DNA from: Glaciecola sp.
GTDB taxonomy: Bacteria; Pseudomonadota; Gammaproteobacteria; Enterobacterales; Alteromonadaceae
Direction of reading: 5' to 3'
Length of the DNA: 64,000 nt
Assembly (NCBI GenBank): GCA_029246415.1
Contig: JAQWNF010000014.1
Location: 1-64,000, forward strand
In this document: positions 46,994-56,185 of the stretch, one piece after another
Position numbering within the stretch: position 1 is the stretch's first letter
How the letters are laid out: each line of letters starts with the position of its first letter
The notes under the pieces: model-generated
Database searches by the model: none
The model's input: the letters and a program-made list of their open reading frames with translations, nothing else
Told to the model about the DNA's origin: nothing
Made by a program: the position numbers and the translations under genes

Positions 46994-49162
46994 TTAAGCT
47001 AATGTTGCTTTCATTTCGCGACGACGTTCATGGAGTAACGGCTCAGTATAACCACTAGGCTGAGTCGTGCCCAATATGATTAAATCACGCGCGGCTTGAA
47101 ATCCGATTGCGGCATTATAATTAGGACACATTGCAATATACTCAGCATCATCTTTGTTTTGCTCATCCACTAATCGCGCCATCCGTGCTAACGTTTCATC
47201 AATCTGTGCGATGCTCACTACACCATGAGTTAACCAGTTAGCGATGTGCTGTGCTGAGATCCGCAATGTTGCCCGATCTTCCATCAAACCCACATTATGT
47301 ATGTCAGGCACTTTGGAACAGCCAATACCTTGGTGTACCCAGCGCACAACATACCCTAAGATACCTTGGATATTGTTGTCTAATTCAGCTTGGATCTGCT
47401 CAGTTGTTAACTTGCGATCCGCTTCAATTAATGGGATATCCAAGATGGTATCAATGCCATCAAAATCACTGTCACTTAATGTTTTTTGCACAGCATACAC
47501 ATCTATTTGATGATAATGCAGTGCATGTAACGTTGCTGCAGTTGGTGATGGAACCCAAGCTGTATTGGCTCCCGATTGTGGATGACCGATTTTAGCACTC
47601 ATCATATTCGCCATCTGATCAGGGATGGGCCACATGCCTTTACCTATCTGAGCTTTGCCTGACATGCCTGCACGTAATCCAGTGATGACATTGGCTTGTT
47701 CGTAAGCATTGATCCAAGGTCGCTGTTTGAGCTCTGCTTTAGGGGCAAAAATACCTTTTTGCATCGACGTATGAATTTCATCGCCTGTGCGGTCAAGAAA
47801 GCCAGTATTAATAAATACAACCCGCGCTTTTGCTTGTTCAATACACGCTTTGAGATTGACTGACGTTCGGCGTTCTTCATCCATGATCCCAATTTTGATA
47901 GTGTGGCGTTTGAGTGCCAACAGATCTTCAATCGCATTAAACAAATCATCACTAAATTTAACCTCTTCAGGCCCATGCATTTTGGGTTTGACGATATAAA
48001 TACTGCCCGTTCGTGAATTCACAAACTCGCTGTTGCGATTTAGATCATGCAACGCAATGAGTGACGTGATCACGCCGTCCATGATCCCTTCAAATATAGG
48101 CTGTCCATCCAATAAAATTGCATCATTTGTCATTAAATGACCGACATTGCGCACGAACATCAAACTGCGGCCTTTTAATAGGATTGGCTGACTATTTAAG
48201 CCATGATATTCACGATCGGCATTCATTTTACGGGTCAGACGCTTGCCGTTTTTTTCCATCTCGATAGACAGAGTACCTTGCATTAATCCGAGCCAATTTT
48301 GATAGACGAGGGTTTTATCTTCCGCATCAACGGCTGCCACAGAGTCTTCACAATCCATAATTGTACTGAGTGCTGATTCGACTAATATATCTTTGATATT
48401 GGCAGGATCAACTCCACCAATCGGGTGGTTAGCATCAATTTGTAGTTCGATGTGCAAGCCATTATGTTTAATTAAAATAGCAGTTGGCGCGCTTAGCTCA
48501 CCTTGGTAGCCAATACATTGTTCTGGTGCCGCTAGCCTAGTCTGTGTGGCATCTTGTAAGGTAACAAGTAAGCCAGTTGGAGTCAGGGTATAGCGAACTG
48601 CATCTGTGTGTGAGCCGTGTGTCAGCGGTGCTATATCATTTAAATACTGGCGAGCTTGGCTGATGACTGCCTTACCTCTAACAGGATTATAGGACGAGGT
48701 CTTTTCGGCACCATTTTCTTGTGATAAGACATCAGTGCCATACAACGCATCATACAAACTACCCCAACGCGCATTGGCAGCGTTGAGTGCATAGCGTGCA
48801 TTATTAATTGGCACAACTAATTGTGGGCCAGCCATGGTCGCTAATTCAGGATCGACGTCTTGAGTCGAAATGGTAAAATCTTGTGGGGCAGGCACTAAGT
48901 ACCCTATTTTTTGCAAAAATGCTTTGTAATCTGCAAAAGTATCTTTAGGGTATTGTTGATGATATTGATCGATTTGCGCTTGTAATTGGTCGCGCTTTTC
49001 AAGTAGTGCATGATTACGAGGAACAAACTCCGCTAAGATATGCGCAAAGCCATCCCAAAAATCAGCACTTTCAATATTCGTAGAAGGCAACGCGGCTGAA
49101 TTAATAAAATCAGCCAGCGTTGTATCAATTTGTAGTCTACCGTGAGTGTGATAAGCCATCAT
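46994..49162 (-). CDS. glcB: Malate synthase G
   Basis: GlcB condenses glyoxylate with acetyl-CoA to malate, the second step of the glyoxylate bypass. The 722 residues match the monomeric G isoform (723 in E. coli) and start with RLQIDTTLADFI. Typical regions are IMDCEDSVAAVDAEDK, KIGIMDEERRTSVNL with the catalytic Arg, FLDRTGDEIHTSM, and GKGMWPIPDQM. It lies downstream of a LysR gene and of aceA on the same strand. Confidence 0.96.
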   Translation of the reverse strand: MMAYHTHGRLQIDTTLADFINSAALPSTNIESADFWDGFAHILAEFVPRNHALLEKRDQLQAQIDQYHQQYPKDTFADYKAFLQKIGYLVPAPQDFTISTQDVDPELATMAGPQLVVPINNARYALNAANARWGSLYDALYGTDVLSQENGAEKTSSYNPVRGKAVISQARQYLNDIAPLTHGSHTDAVRYTLTPTGLLVTLQDATQTRLAAPEQCIGYQGELSAPTAILIKHNGLHIELQIDANHPIGGVDPANIKDILVESALSTIMDCEDSVAAVDAEDKTLVYQNWLGLMQGTLSIEMEKNGKRLTRKMNADREYHGLNSQPILLKGRSLMFVRNVGHLMTNDAILLDGQPIFEGIMDGVITSLIALHDLNRNSEFVNSRTGSIYIVKPKMHGPEEVKFSDDLFNAIEDLLALKRHTIKIGIMDEERRTSVNLKACIEQAKARVVFINTGFLDRTGDEIHTSMQKGIFAPKAELKQRPWINAYEQANVITGLRAGMSGKAQIGKGMWPIPDQMANMMSAKIGHPQSGANTAWVPSPTAATLHALHYHQIDVYAVQKTLSDSDFDGIDTILDIPLIEADRKLTTEQIQAELDNNIQGILGYVVRWVHQGIGCSKVPDIHNVGLMEDRATLRISAQHIANWLTHGVVSIAQIDETLARMARLVDEQNKDDAEYIAMCPNYNAAIGFQAARDLIILGTTQPSGYTEPLLHERRREMKATLA

Positions 49163-49293
49163 CGTAATCCTATTTTGTGGTTATGATAGGACCAGTATAT
49201 GCCGTAAATTCGATAATGTTTAGATTATAGTGCCTATGATTGGCATTCACGATATTTATGTTTAATGGGTTATTTATTCCACTGTCGATTGCA

Positions 49294-50238
49294 TTATGAG
49301 TGAGTCATACGCTCAGCAACATCACCAATTAATCGACGTAACCAAATATGCCCGGCATCATGATGCAACAATGCACTCCACGCCATTTTTAAAGCAATAG
49401 GCGGAATATCAAACGGGGGTGGCAAGACCATGATCTCTGGATCATCTTTGAAAATTTTGGCTGCGCGACTAGGAAGTGTGGCAATTAAGTTTTGCGTCTT
49501 AGCAAGTTGTAATGCAGCGTGGTAGTGCCGAGTAAAGACACGTATTTGACGTTGTTTACCAAGTTTGGTTAGTTCGGCATCGACCCATCCTAATTTTTGC
49601 ACTTCGTTAGGATCGATTCCCACACCGATACCAAAACCCGTCTTACTGACCCAGATATGTTGTCCAGACAAGTATGCTTCTAGGTTAAAATTTTCACATC
49701 TGGGGTTGTGTCTGTTAAGCACACACGCAAATTGATCGTACCAAATGACTTTTTGATGAAATGACAATGGTAATTCGTCAAAGCGGTTTATCGCCATATC
49801 CACGCGACCTTGTTCAACATCGTGAAAGGTGACATCTGAGGGGGTGATCAGATCGAGCGTAATGTTGGGCGCTTTAGAATTTAGCTCCTCAATTAGCTCT
49901 AATAATAATGTGGACTCGGCATAATCCGAAGTCATGATCCTAAAAGTACGGGTTGACGTTTCAGGGCTAAATTCGGTTTCAGGTTGGATCGATGACTCAA
50001 GTTTACTCAACACATCTCGGATAGTAGGCTGAAGTTCTAAGGCGCGTTTGGTCGGCGTCATGCCTTCGCTAGTTCTCACTAATAATGGATCTTTAAACAG
50101 ATCGCGCAAGCGTTTTAAGCCATTACTCATTGCCGGTTGAGTAATACTCAATTGATTTGCTGCTTTAGTGACGCTCCCTTCGCGCAGTAATACATCTAAA
50201 TAAACGAGTAAGTTTAAATCAATTTTGGCAATATTCAT
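49294..50238 (-). CDS. LysR-family transcriptional regulator
   Basis: The 314 residues have an N-terminal LysR winged helix (about 8-66; LDVLLREGSVTKAANQLS and TQPAMSNGLKRLRDLF) and a C-terminal effector-binding domain in the style of NodD-type members. It sits between aceA and glcB on the same strand, so control of the glyoxylate bypass is plausible but unproven. The gap upstream contains the aceA terminator, and 131 bases separate it from glcB. Confidence 0.88.
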   Translation of the reverse strand: MNIAKIDLNLLVYLDVLLREGSVTKAANQLSITQPAMSNGLKRLRDLFKDPLLVRTSEGMTPTKRALELQPTIRDVLSKLESSIQPETEFSPETSTRTFRIMTSDYAESTLLLELIEELNSKAPNITLDLITPSDVTFHDVEQGRVDMAINRFDELPLSFHQKVIWYDQFACVLNRHNPRCENFNLEAYLSGQHIWVSKTGFGIGVGIDPNEVQKLGWVDAELTKLGKQRQIRVFTRHYHAALQLAKTQNLIATLPSRAAKIFKDDPEIMVLPPPFDIPPIALKMAWSALLHHDAGHIWLRRLIGDVAERMTHS

Positions 50239-50365
50239 GGGGTTGCGATCCTAGCTTTGAGTTTAATACCGTGATGATAAATACCATTATAAACAAATGG
50301 CATTAAATATCACTGAGCAATTAGTCTAATGAATGAAGGGCGTATACTTGAATGAGGTAACGTAT

Positions 50366-50391
50366 AAAAAAACCCAGTCGAAACTGGGTTT
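50366..50391 (-). terminator. Intrinsic terminator after aceA
   Basis: On the minus strand, AACCCAGT and ACTGGGTT form an 8-bp stem closed by a TTCG tetraloop and followed by seven T residues, 31 bases after the aceA stop. Confidence 0.9.
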
Positions 50392-50421
50392 AGTAAGTTA
50401 CTTATGTGTCAAAGTGATTAA

Positions 50422-52014
50422 TTAATCAAACTGATTCATCGTGTTATCTTCACCAGACGCTTTGAGTGCTTGGTCACCAGAGAAGTACTCTTTGTGCGTA
50501 TCACCCAAATCAGAACCCGCCATTGCTTGGTGTTTAACACACGCTAAGCCTTGACGTAATTCTTGACGTTGTACACCTTTCACATAAGCTAGCATGCCTT
50601 GGTCGCCGAAGTAACCTTGTGCAAGGTTATCGGTTGATAACGCCGCAGTGTGATAAGTTGGTAGTGTAATCAAATGATGGAAGATCCCCGCCTCACGTGC
50701 CGCATCGGCTTGGAATGTTCGGATTTTTTCATCTGCGATTTGTGCTAATTCACTGTTATCATACTCAACAGACATTAACGCTGCACGATCATAAGCTGAC
50801 ACATCTTTGCCTTCTTCAACCATAGTATCAAAAATTTGCTGACGGAAGTTTAACGTCCAGTTGAAGGAAGGAGAGTTATTGTAAACTAGTTTTGCATTTG
50901 GTACGGTTTGACGAATTGCGTTAACCATCTCTGCGATTTGACCTACGTGCGGCTTTTCAGTTTCAATCCATAATAAATCAGCACCGTTTTGTAATGACGT
51001 CACACAATCTAAAACAACACGGTCAAAACCAGTATTATCTTTAAATTTGAACAACCCATTAGGTAAACGAACTGGCTTAACAATTTCATTGTTGAGTTTC
51101 ATGATCGTGTCGCCGTTTTTAAGCGCAGCTAAATCAGGAACCGGTGTCACTTCTAAGAAATCATTGTACTGCTCAGCTAAATCACCATCATTAGTTGATA
51201 CTGGGATTTTTTGAGTCAGGCCAGCACCTAATGAATCGGTACGGGCAACAATCACACCATCATCCACACCTAATTCTAAGAAGGCATAACGAACAGCATT
51301 AATTTTCGCAAGAAAATCTTCATGTGGAACGGTTACTTTACCGTCTTGGTGACCACATTGTTTTGCGTCTGATACTTGGTTTTCGATTTGGATACAACAT
51401 GCACCCGCTTCAATCATTTTCTTAGCAAGTAAGTAGGTTGCTTCTTCGTTACCAAAACCTGCATCGATATCTGCGATAATCGGCACGATGTGAGTTTCAA
51501 AATTATCGATTTGTGCTTGAATCTCTGCAACATCACCACCAGCGGCTTGAGCGGCATCTAGTTGGTTAAATAAATTACCTAATTCACGTGCATCAGCTTG
51601 ACGTAAGAAAGTGTATAGCTCTTCGATAAGCGCAGGTACAGAGGTTTTTTCATGCATTGATTGGTCAGGTAAAGGACCGAATTCAGAGCGAAGTGCTGCA
51701 ACCATCCAACCTGAAAGATATAAATAAGACTTATCAGTCGTACCTTGATGCTTTTTCACGGCTAACATTTTTTGTTGACCGATAAAGCCATGCCAGCAAC
51801 CTAAAGACTGAGTATATTGTGCAGAATCTGCATCATAGTCTGCCATGTCCTTGCGCATGATGCCTGCAGTGTATTTGGCGATATCCAAACCCGTTTTAAA
51901 GCGATTTTGCGTTTTCATGCGTGCGGCAAATTCTGGGCTGATTGCATTCCAACCCGTTCCTTGCTCTTTAATTAACTTTGCAAATGCAGCTTGATCTTGT
52001 TGATATTGAGACAT
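50422..52014 (-). CDS. aceA: Isocitrate lyase
   Basis: AceA splits isocitrate into glyoxylate and succinate. The 530 residues belong to the long subfamily found in Pseudomonas, Acinetobacter and marine gammaproteobacteria (E. coli has 434). The active-site loop reads KQCGHQDGK, normal for that subfamily, with IADIDAGFGN and VARTDSLGAG also present. The ribosome site AAGGAT lies 9 bases before the ATG. Its own terminator separates it from lysR and glcB, and a 460-base region lies upstream. Confidence 0.96.
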   Translation of the reverse strand: MSQYQQDQAAFAKLIKEQGTGWNAISPEFAARMKTQNRFKTGLDIAKYTAGIMRKDMADYDADSAQYTQSLGCWHGFIGQQKMLAVKKHQGTTDKSYLYLSGWMVAALRSEFGPLPDQSMHEKTSVPALIEELYTFLRQADARELGNLFNQLDAAQAAGGDVAEIQAQIDNFETHIVPIIADIDAGFGNEEATYLLAKKMIEAGACCIQIENQVSDAKQCGHQDGKVTVPHEDFLAKINAVRYAFLELGVDDGVIVARTDSLGAGLTQKIPVSTNDGDLAEQYNDFLEVTPVPDLAALKNGDTIMKLNNEIVKPVRLPNGLFKFKDNTGFDRVVLDCVTSLQNGADLLWIETEKPHVGQIAEMVNAIRQTVPNAKLVYNNSPSFNWTLNFRQQIFDTMVEEGKDVSAYDRAALMSVEYDNSELAQIADEKIRTFQADAAREAGIFHHLITLPTYHTAALSTDNLAQGYFGDQGMLAYVKGVQRQELRQGLACVKHQAMAGSDLGDTHKEYFSGDQALKASGEDNTMNQFD

Positions 52015-52474
52015 AGTCGTTATCCTTTTAGTAATGTGTAGGGCGGTGCAAGCAGGTATAAATAACTAACTGTGCAACTGACTATTTCATCTTAGGGAGT
52101 AAATTCAGATAATTAAAATCAATAATCTGCATTACCTTTATTTACCTTGTGAATGTTTTAATAAGGGATGAATGCGAAGCTAATGACGTAATGCTTTTCT
52201 CTTATAGCTTGTATTTTTAGGTTTTTAAAAGTTATATAAGCGGTTGGTCGCTCATCCTATAGGAGTAGATAGAGGGTAATATTAATTGATATTATGAATG
52301 GTCGTTATGTTTTTCATTCATGAATTTTGTTTTTCACAAGGTGAATTTCACAAGTGGGAAGTCATGTTCATCTCTTGGGAATGGATGAAAAGTACAATAT
52401 AGTTTCAAGGTTCAGCGTAAGTGGTTACAATAACTATTATTAGTGCACCCAACTCAATTTAGGACGACAACGAT
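52015..52474. other. Intergenic region between divergent aceA and the alkaline phosphatase gene
   Basis: This 460-base AT-rich stretch contains no convincing gene. It holds the promoters for both flanking genes, though no clear -35/-10 pair was found. Notable structures are ATGAATG/CATTCAT inverted arms (52294-52300 and 52315-52321), a near-palindrome AATATTAATTGATATT (52279-52294), and a 9-base direct repeat TTTCACAAG at 52332 and 52346 with a 14-base period. Confidence 0.6.
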
Positions 52475-53848
52475 ATGCAAATTCGATTGATAAAGTTATT
52501 TACACTCAGTCTTAGTGCTTTGGCATTAAGTGCTTGTGTAGTCATCACACCTGATATTAAGGTGCAACATGAATTCGATACCGATTTTTCTGCAAAAAGT
52601 GGGTCGACGCCCAAAAATATTATTATGATTGTCGCTGATGGCATGGGACCAGCATACACCACTGCATACCGTTATTATGCCGATGATCCAAGTACCGCGG
52701 AAATCGACACTACGATTTTTGACCAATGGCATGTTGGTAACTCTTCGACTTATCCTGCGAGTGTGTCTGGTGTGGTGACGGATTCTGCAGCCAGTGCAAC
52801 GGCCTTAGCTTCTGGAATAAAAAGCTATAATGGTGCAATCGGTATGGATGTTAATAAACAGCCAGTGACATCGGTATTGCACCGTGCCAAAGCGAAAGGC
52901 ATGAAAACAGGTTTGGCGGTGACCTCTCAAATCGTGCATGCAACCCCTGCAGCTTATGTTGCTCATAATGAATCACGCCAAAACTACAATCAGATTGCCG
53001 ATAGTTATTTTGATGATCGCATTAACGGTGAGCATAAAGTGGATGTGATGCTAGGTGGTGGGACTAATTATTTTATTCGTGATGATCGCGATGTTCGTCA
53101 GCTATTTGTCGAACAGGGGTATCAGTATATTGATAACTATGGGCAGTTATCTTCATTAAGCAACAATACCGGTGCTTTAGGTTTGTTTGCGCCAGTGGGT
53201 TTACCTTGGGCGTTAGATGATAGCGATCCTTCTCGTTTGCGCACTATGGCCAAAACAGCGACGCGTTTACTCGAAAACAACCAAGGGTATTTTTTGTTAC
53301 TCGAAGCGAGTCAAGTCGATTGGGCCGGTCATGGTCGTGATATCAATTCTGCTATGGCTGAGATGCAAGATTTACATGCGATGTTGGAGTGGCTCGCTGA
53401 GTATCAAGCTCAGCATCCTGACACATTAGTTGTGCTGACAGCCGATCATAGTACAGGCGGATTGACGCTAGCGGCTAATGGTGAATATCGTTGGGAGCCA
53501 GAGTCATTGCACGGGATCACGAGCTCTGTAACCGCGATGATTAAACACTTAGTTAACAGTGAAAAAGAACCAGCAGCGCGCTTAGCATATATTGAACAAC
53601 AGTTAGGTTTTGCTTTAACCGAAGATGAGCAAAAATCGGTACTTGCTATGGACATGAGTACCAAATCTCGTTCATTGGAAAGTGTTATCAAACAGATCAT
53701 TGACCGTAAAACGAATACAGGCTGGACAACTTGGGGACATACCGCAGTTGATGTTCAAGTATTTGCGGTAGGACCTGGCGCAGAGCGTTTTGCAGGGCAT
53801 CAAGATAATACCGACATTGCCAAACGCTTATTTGAGTTGTTAGATTAA
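52475..53848 (+). CDS. Alkaline phosphatase (PhoA family lipoprotein)
   Basis: This predicted envelope phosphomonoesterase has 457 residues. The signal peptide carries the lipobox LSAC (Cys at about 21), so the enzyme is probably lipid-anchored rather than soluble like E. coli PhoA. Metal-binding DGMG (about 57-60), the active-site serine in VTDSAASATALASG, VDWAGHGRD and LTADHSTGG are all present. Its promoter would be in the 52015-52474 gap; no Pho box was recognised there. Confidence 0.92.
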   Translation: MQIRLIKLFTLSLSALALSACVVITPDIKVQHEFDTDFSAKSGSTPKNIIMIVADGMGPAYTTAYRYYADDPSTAEIDTTIFDQWHVGNSSTYPASVSGVVTDSAASATALASGIKSYNGAIGMDVNKQPVTSVLHRAKAKGMKTGLAVTSQIVHATPAAYVAHNESRQNYNQIADSYFDDRINGEHKVDVMLGGGTNYFIRDDRDVRQLFVEQGYQYIDNYGQLSSLSNNTGALGLFAPVGLPWALDDSDPSRLRTMAKTATRLLENNQGYFLLLEASQVDWAGHGRDINSAMAEMQDLHAMLEWLAEYQAQHPDTLVVLTADHSTGGLTLAANGEYRWEPESLHGITSSVTAMIKHLVNSEKEPAARLAYIEQQLGFALTEDEQKSVLAMDMSTKSRSLESVIKQIIDRKTNTGWTTWGHTAVDVQVFAVGPGAERFAGHQDNTDIAKRLFELLD

Positions 53849-53866
53849 CTATTAGTATGAGGCGTT

Positions 53867-54556
53867 TTACTGATTCAAAAACGTATCGACTTCTTGTCCG
53901 GTTATTTTTTTCATTTGCATGAAAATGTACATGATAGCGGTGATCAGCATTAACATGCTAGGGATCACAATAACCGGATAACTCAGTGCGGTCATGCGTC
54001 CTAATTCTTCTGTATAAGCTTGAGTGCCAGGTTCTGACACTAAAATCCATTTGGCTAAGCCATAGTTAAGGGCTGAAGAAACAAAAAATGACGCCGCAAC
54101 AATATAATTGCTCACACCAATCTTCTTTTCAAATTCTTCGGTTTTATTTAACTCTGCTAGTGCACTATTGAGTTTCGGCCAATTGATGATGACATCATTG
54201 AGTACAAGGATCTTAATCAATGGCTTTTTCATATAGCGCGTCACTAATACTGCGATACCAATCAATCCAGGAATTGCCGCTTCTTTAATGGCGATATATT
54301 CCGCTGGTAACTTCAATAAGCTAATACCACCGGTTAATAAGACACTGATGATCCCTAATACTGAGAAAAAATTCACTTTCTTAGTTTGCAGCAATTCATA
54401 CAAGCCGTAACCTACGGGAAACGCTAACGCCACTGCAATACTCCACAATGGCCCAAGATATTCAGGCGCGCTGGCGTAGGACATGATCACTACTGGAATA
54501 ATAATGTTGAAGGCTAGATTCCCTAGCATGTTTTGTTGCTGAGGTTTAGGGTTCAC
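53867..54556 (-). CDS. Multi-pass membrane protein (VC0807-like)
   Basis: The 229 residues form about six membrane helices with short loops. The opening NLAFNIIIPVVIMSYAS and the overall layout recall the VC0807 group of integral membrane proteins, which have no known function; this assignment is from memory and moderate. A possible soluble loop lies at about 118-145 (NWPKLNSALAELNKTEEFEK). It follows the ATP-grasp gene by 51 bases and is probably in the same transcript. Confidence 0.6.
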   Translation of the reverse strand: MNPKPQQQNMLGNLAFNIIIPVVIMSYASAPEYLGPLWSIAVALAFPVGYGLYELLQTKKVNFFSVLGIISVLLTGGISLLKLPAEYIAIKEAAIPGLIGIAVLVTRYMKKPLIKILVLNDVIINWPKLNSALAELNKTEEFEKKIGVSNYIVAASFFVSSALNYGLAKWILVSEPGTQAYTEELGRMTALSYPVIVIPSMLMLITAIMYIFMQMKKITGQEVDTFLNQ

Positions 54557-54607
54557 TGGTGAGCTCTCTGGTGGTGTTAAAGATGAATAAGCTAGAAATC
54601 GTGCAGT

Positions 54608-55777
54608 TTAGCCTAAAATAATATGCGGTACAAACCGAGATGTGTCTTGTGTGATTAAAGTATTATCTTCGCGCACAGAGATCCCCGCTGGCATATCATT
54701 AACCAGCCACGATCCTATCAACGTATAGTTATCGGCAAATTTGGGTAAGGGGGTAAATTGCTGGAAGATCACCCCTTCATCGCCATACTCTCCGCCGGTT
54801 TGCGCGATGATATCACCATTATCAATGATCATGATATTGGCTCCTTCTCGCGAAAAAATAGGTTTTTTTACCCATTTACCACTCTTATCCACTTTATCTA
54901 AATCTTTATGTAGATAACTCGGTAATAAGTTCGGATGGTTGGGGAACATCTCCCATAACATAGGTAACAAAGCTTTATTGGATAGGACACTTTTCCAAAT
55001 GGGTTCGACCCATTTCGTATCTGAGTAGGCGGCGATTTCGCCAAATTCTTCTTTGAGCATAAACTCCCAAGGATAGAGTTTAAATGCCATGTCCATCGGA
55101 TTATTATCTAGATCCATAAAGCGATGGGTATCTGTCACACCAATATCATCAATAAACACAAATGGGGTGGTTAATCCTGCTTGAGTAGCACAGTCTTGTA
55201 AATATTGGACGGTTCCGCGGTCTTCATCACTGTCCAAACAACATGAAAAATGCATGTTTTTTTGTTGGTAATGATTAGCGATGTCACGAAAGCGCATGAT
55301 CAGCTTTTCTTGCAGAGAGTTAAATTGGTCACTGGCGTTGGGCAATGCACCACTATCCACTTGTTGCTCTAGCCATAACCATTGCCAAAACCCAGATTCG
55401 TATAAGCTCGTTGGAGTATCGGCATTATTTTCTAATAATTTGGCAGGACCAGTACCATCGTAGACAAGATCTAAACGTGAATATAAGGAAGGGGCTTTGG
55501 CTTGCCATGAATTACTGACGGCTTCATGAAAGGCCGCTGGGATGCAAAAATCATTTAATAGTGCTTCTGATTGCACGACTTTATCTACCACATGCAAACA
55601 CATGTCGTGGAGCTCTTGAGTCGGATCTTCAATGTCGTTTTCGATTTGCTCTAGGGTAAATTGATAATAAGCAGTTTCATCCCAATAGGGCTGGTCGTTG
55701 ATGGTGTGAAACGAAAAACCATATTCAGTAGCTAATTCTTGCCAATTTTGGCGTGCTGAAATATCTCGACGTAACAT
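54608..55777 (-). CDS. Glutathionylspermidine synthase-like ATP-grasp protein (YgiC/YjfC)
   Basis: The 389 residues match YgiC/YjfC (386 in E. coli), the C-terminal synthetase-like half of glutathionylspermidine synthase without the amidase half. The segments PSLYSRLDLVYDG, LLENNADTPTSLYE, KLYPWEFM and KPIFSREGANIMI, with its probable ATP-binding Lys, are visible. ATP-grasp enzymes form amide bonds through acyl-phosphates; the substrate of this branch is unknown. It lies 408 bases downstream of the DUF1190 gene on the same strand; an inverted repeat lies 27 bases before its start. Confidence 0.88.
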   Translation of the reverse strand: MLRRDISARQNWQELATEYGFSFHTINDQPYWDETAYYQFTLEQIENDIEDPTQELHDMCLHVVDKVVQSEALLNDFCIPAAFHEAVSNSWQAKAPSLYSRLDLVYDGTGPAKLLENNADTPTSLYESGFWQWLWLEQQVDSGALPNASDQFNSLQEKLIMRFRDIANHYQQKNMHFSCCLDSDEDRGTVQYLQDCATQAGLTTPFVFIDDIGVTDTHRFMDLDNNPMDMAFKLYPWEFMLKEEFGEIAAYSDTKWVEPIWKSVLSNKALLPMLWEMFPNHPNLLPSYLHKDLDKVDKSGKWVKKPIFSREGANIMIIDNGDIIAQTGGEYGDEGVIFQQFTPLPKFADNYTLIGSWLVNDMPAGISVREDNTLITQDTSRFVPHIILG

Positions 55778-55803
55778 AGTTAAGTCCCTTTTTAAGTGTT
55801 GAT

Positions 55804-55824
55804 ACGATAGTAAATAGCTATCGT
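55804..55824. repeat. Inverted repeat upstream of ygiC
   Basis: ACGATAG (55804-55810) and CTATCGT (55818-55824) are perfect inverted arms with a 7-base spacer, located 27-47 bases upstream of the ATP-grasp gene's start. Possible operator; the binding protein is unknown. Confidence 0.4.
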
Positions 55825-55895
55825 TTGACTCTCATCTAAAACCAAATTGGTCCGATATAATTTAAACAAGATGCAATTTATGTAAAACGCTATCT

Positions 55896-56147
55896 ATGCA
55901 AGATATACAAGGATTGAATATCATCATGCGCAAAGTGGACTTTAAAGAATACGTGTTTAAGCCTGAGCAAATATTAACGAGCTTTGAGCAGCCAACCTCT
56001 GAAACATGCACAACAGGTTCTGGCTTAGGGGATGAGGCTTTACTCAACGGTGAAAACACCGCTAACTCGGCTACACCACCTAAACCCAATATCGAAGGGC
56101 AACTACAAAACTGGATGAAATATCACTCAGGTAACCTTTGGCGCTAG
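55896..56147 (+). CDS. Small hypothetical protein between the ygiB-like and ygiC-like genes
   Basis: An 83-codon reading on the + strand, or 73 codons from the ATG at 55926 (MRKVDFKEYVFKPEQIL). The composition is that of a soluble protein with a Pro/Thr/Ser-rich middle and a C-terminal QLQNWMKYHSGNLWR. No family is recognised. A TATAAT at 55856-55861 lies 35 bases upstream. It is antisense to the direction of its neighbours and fills the gap where E. coli has ygiB and ygiC adjacent. No strong ribosome site is seen, so it may not be real. Confidence 0.45.
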   Translation: MQDIQGLNIIMRKVDFKEYVFKPEQILTSFEQPTSETCTTGSGLGDEALLNGENTANSATPPKPNIEGQLQNWMKYHSGNLWR

Positions 56148-56185
56148 GTTTTACTTTGGCTTATCCCCTAAATAAGGTGTGTAAC

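Noticed and set aside
55862-56089. 75-codon minus-strand frame in the ygiB-ygiC gap
   Set aside because: It is antisense to the small + strand frame, has no ribosome site and less protein-like composition.
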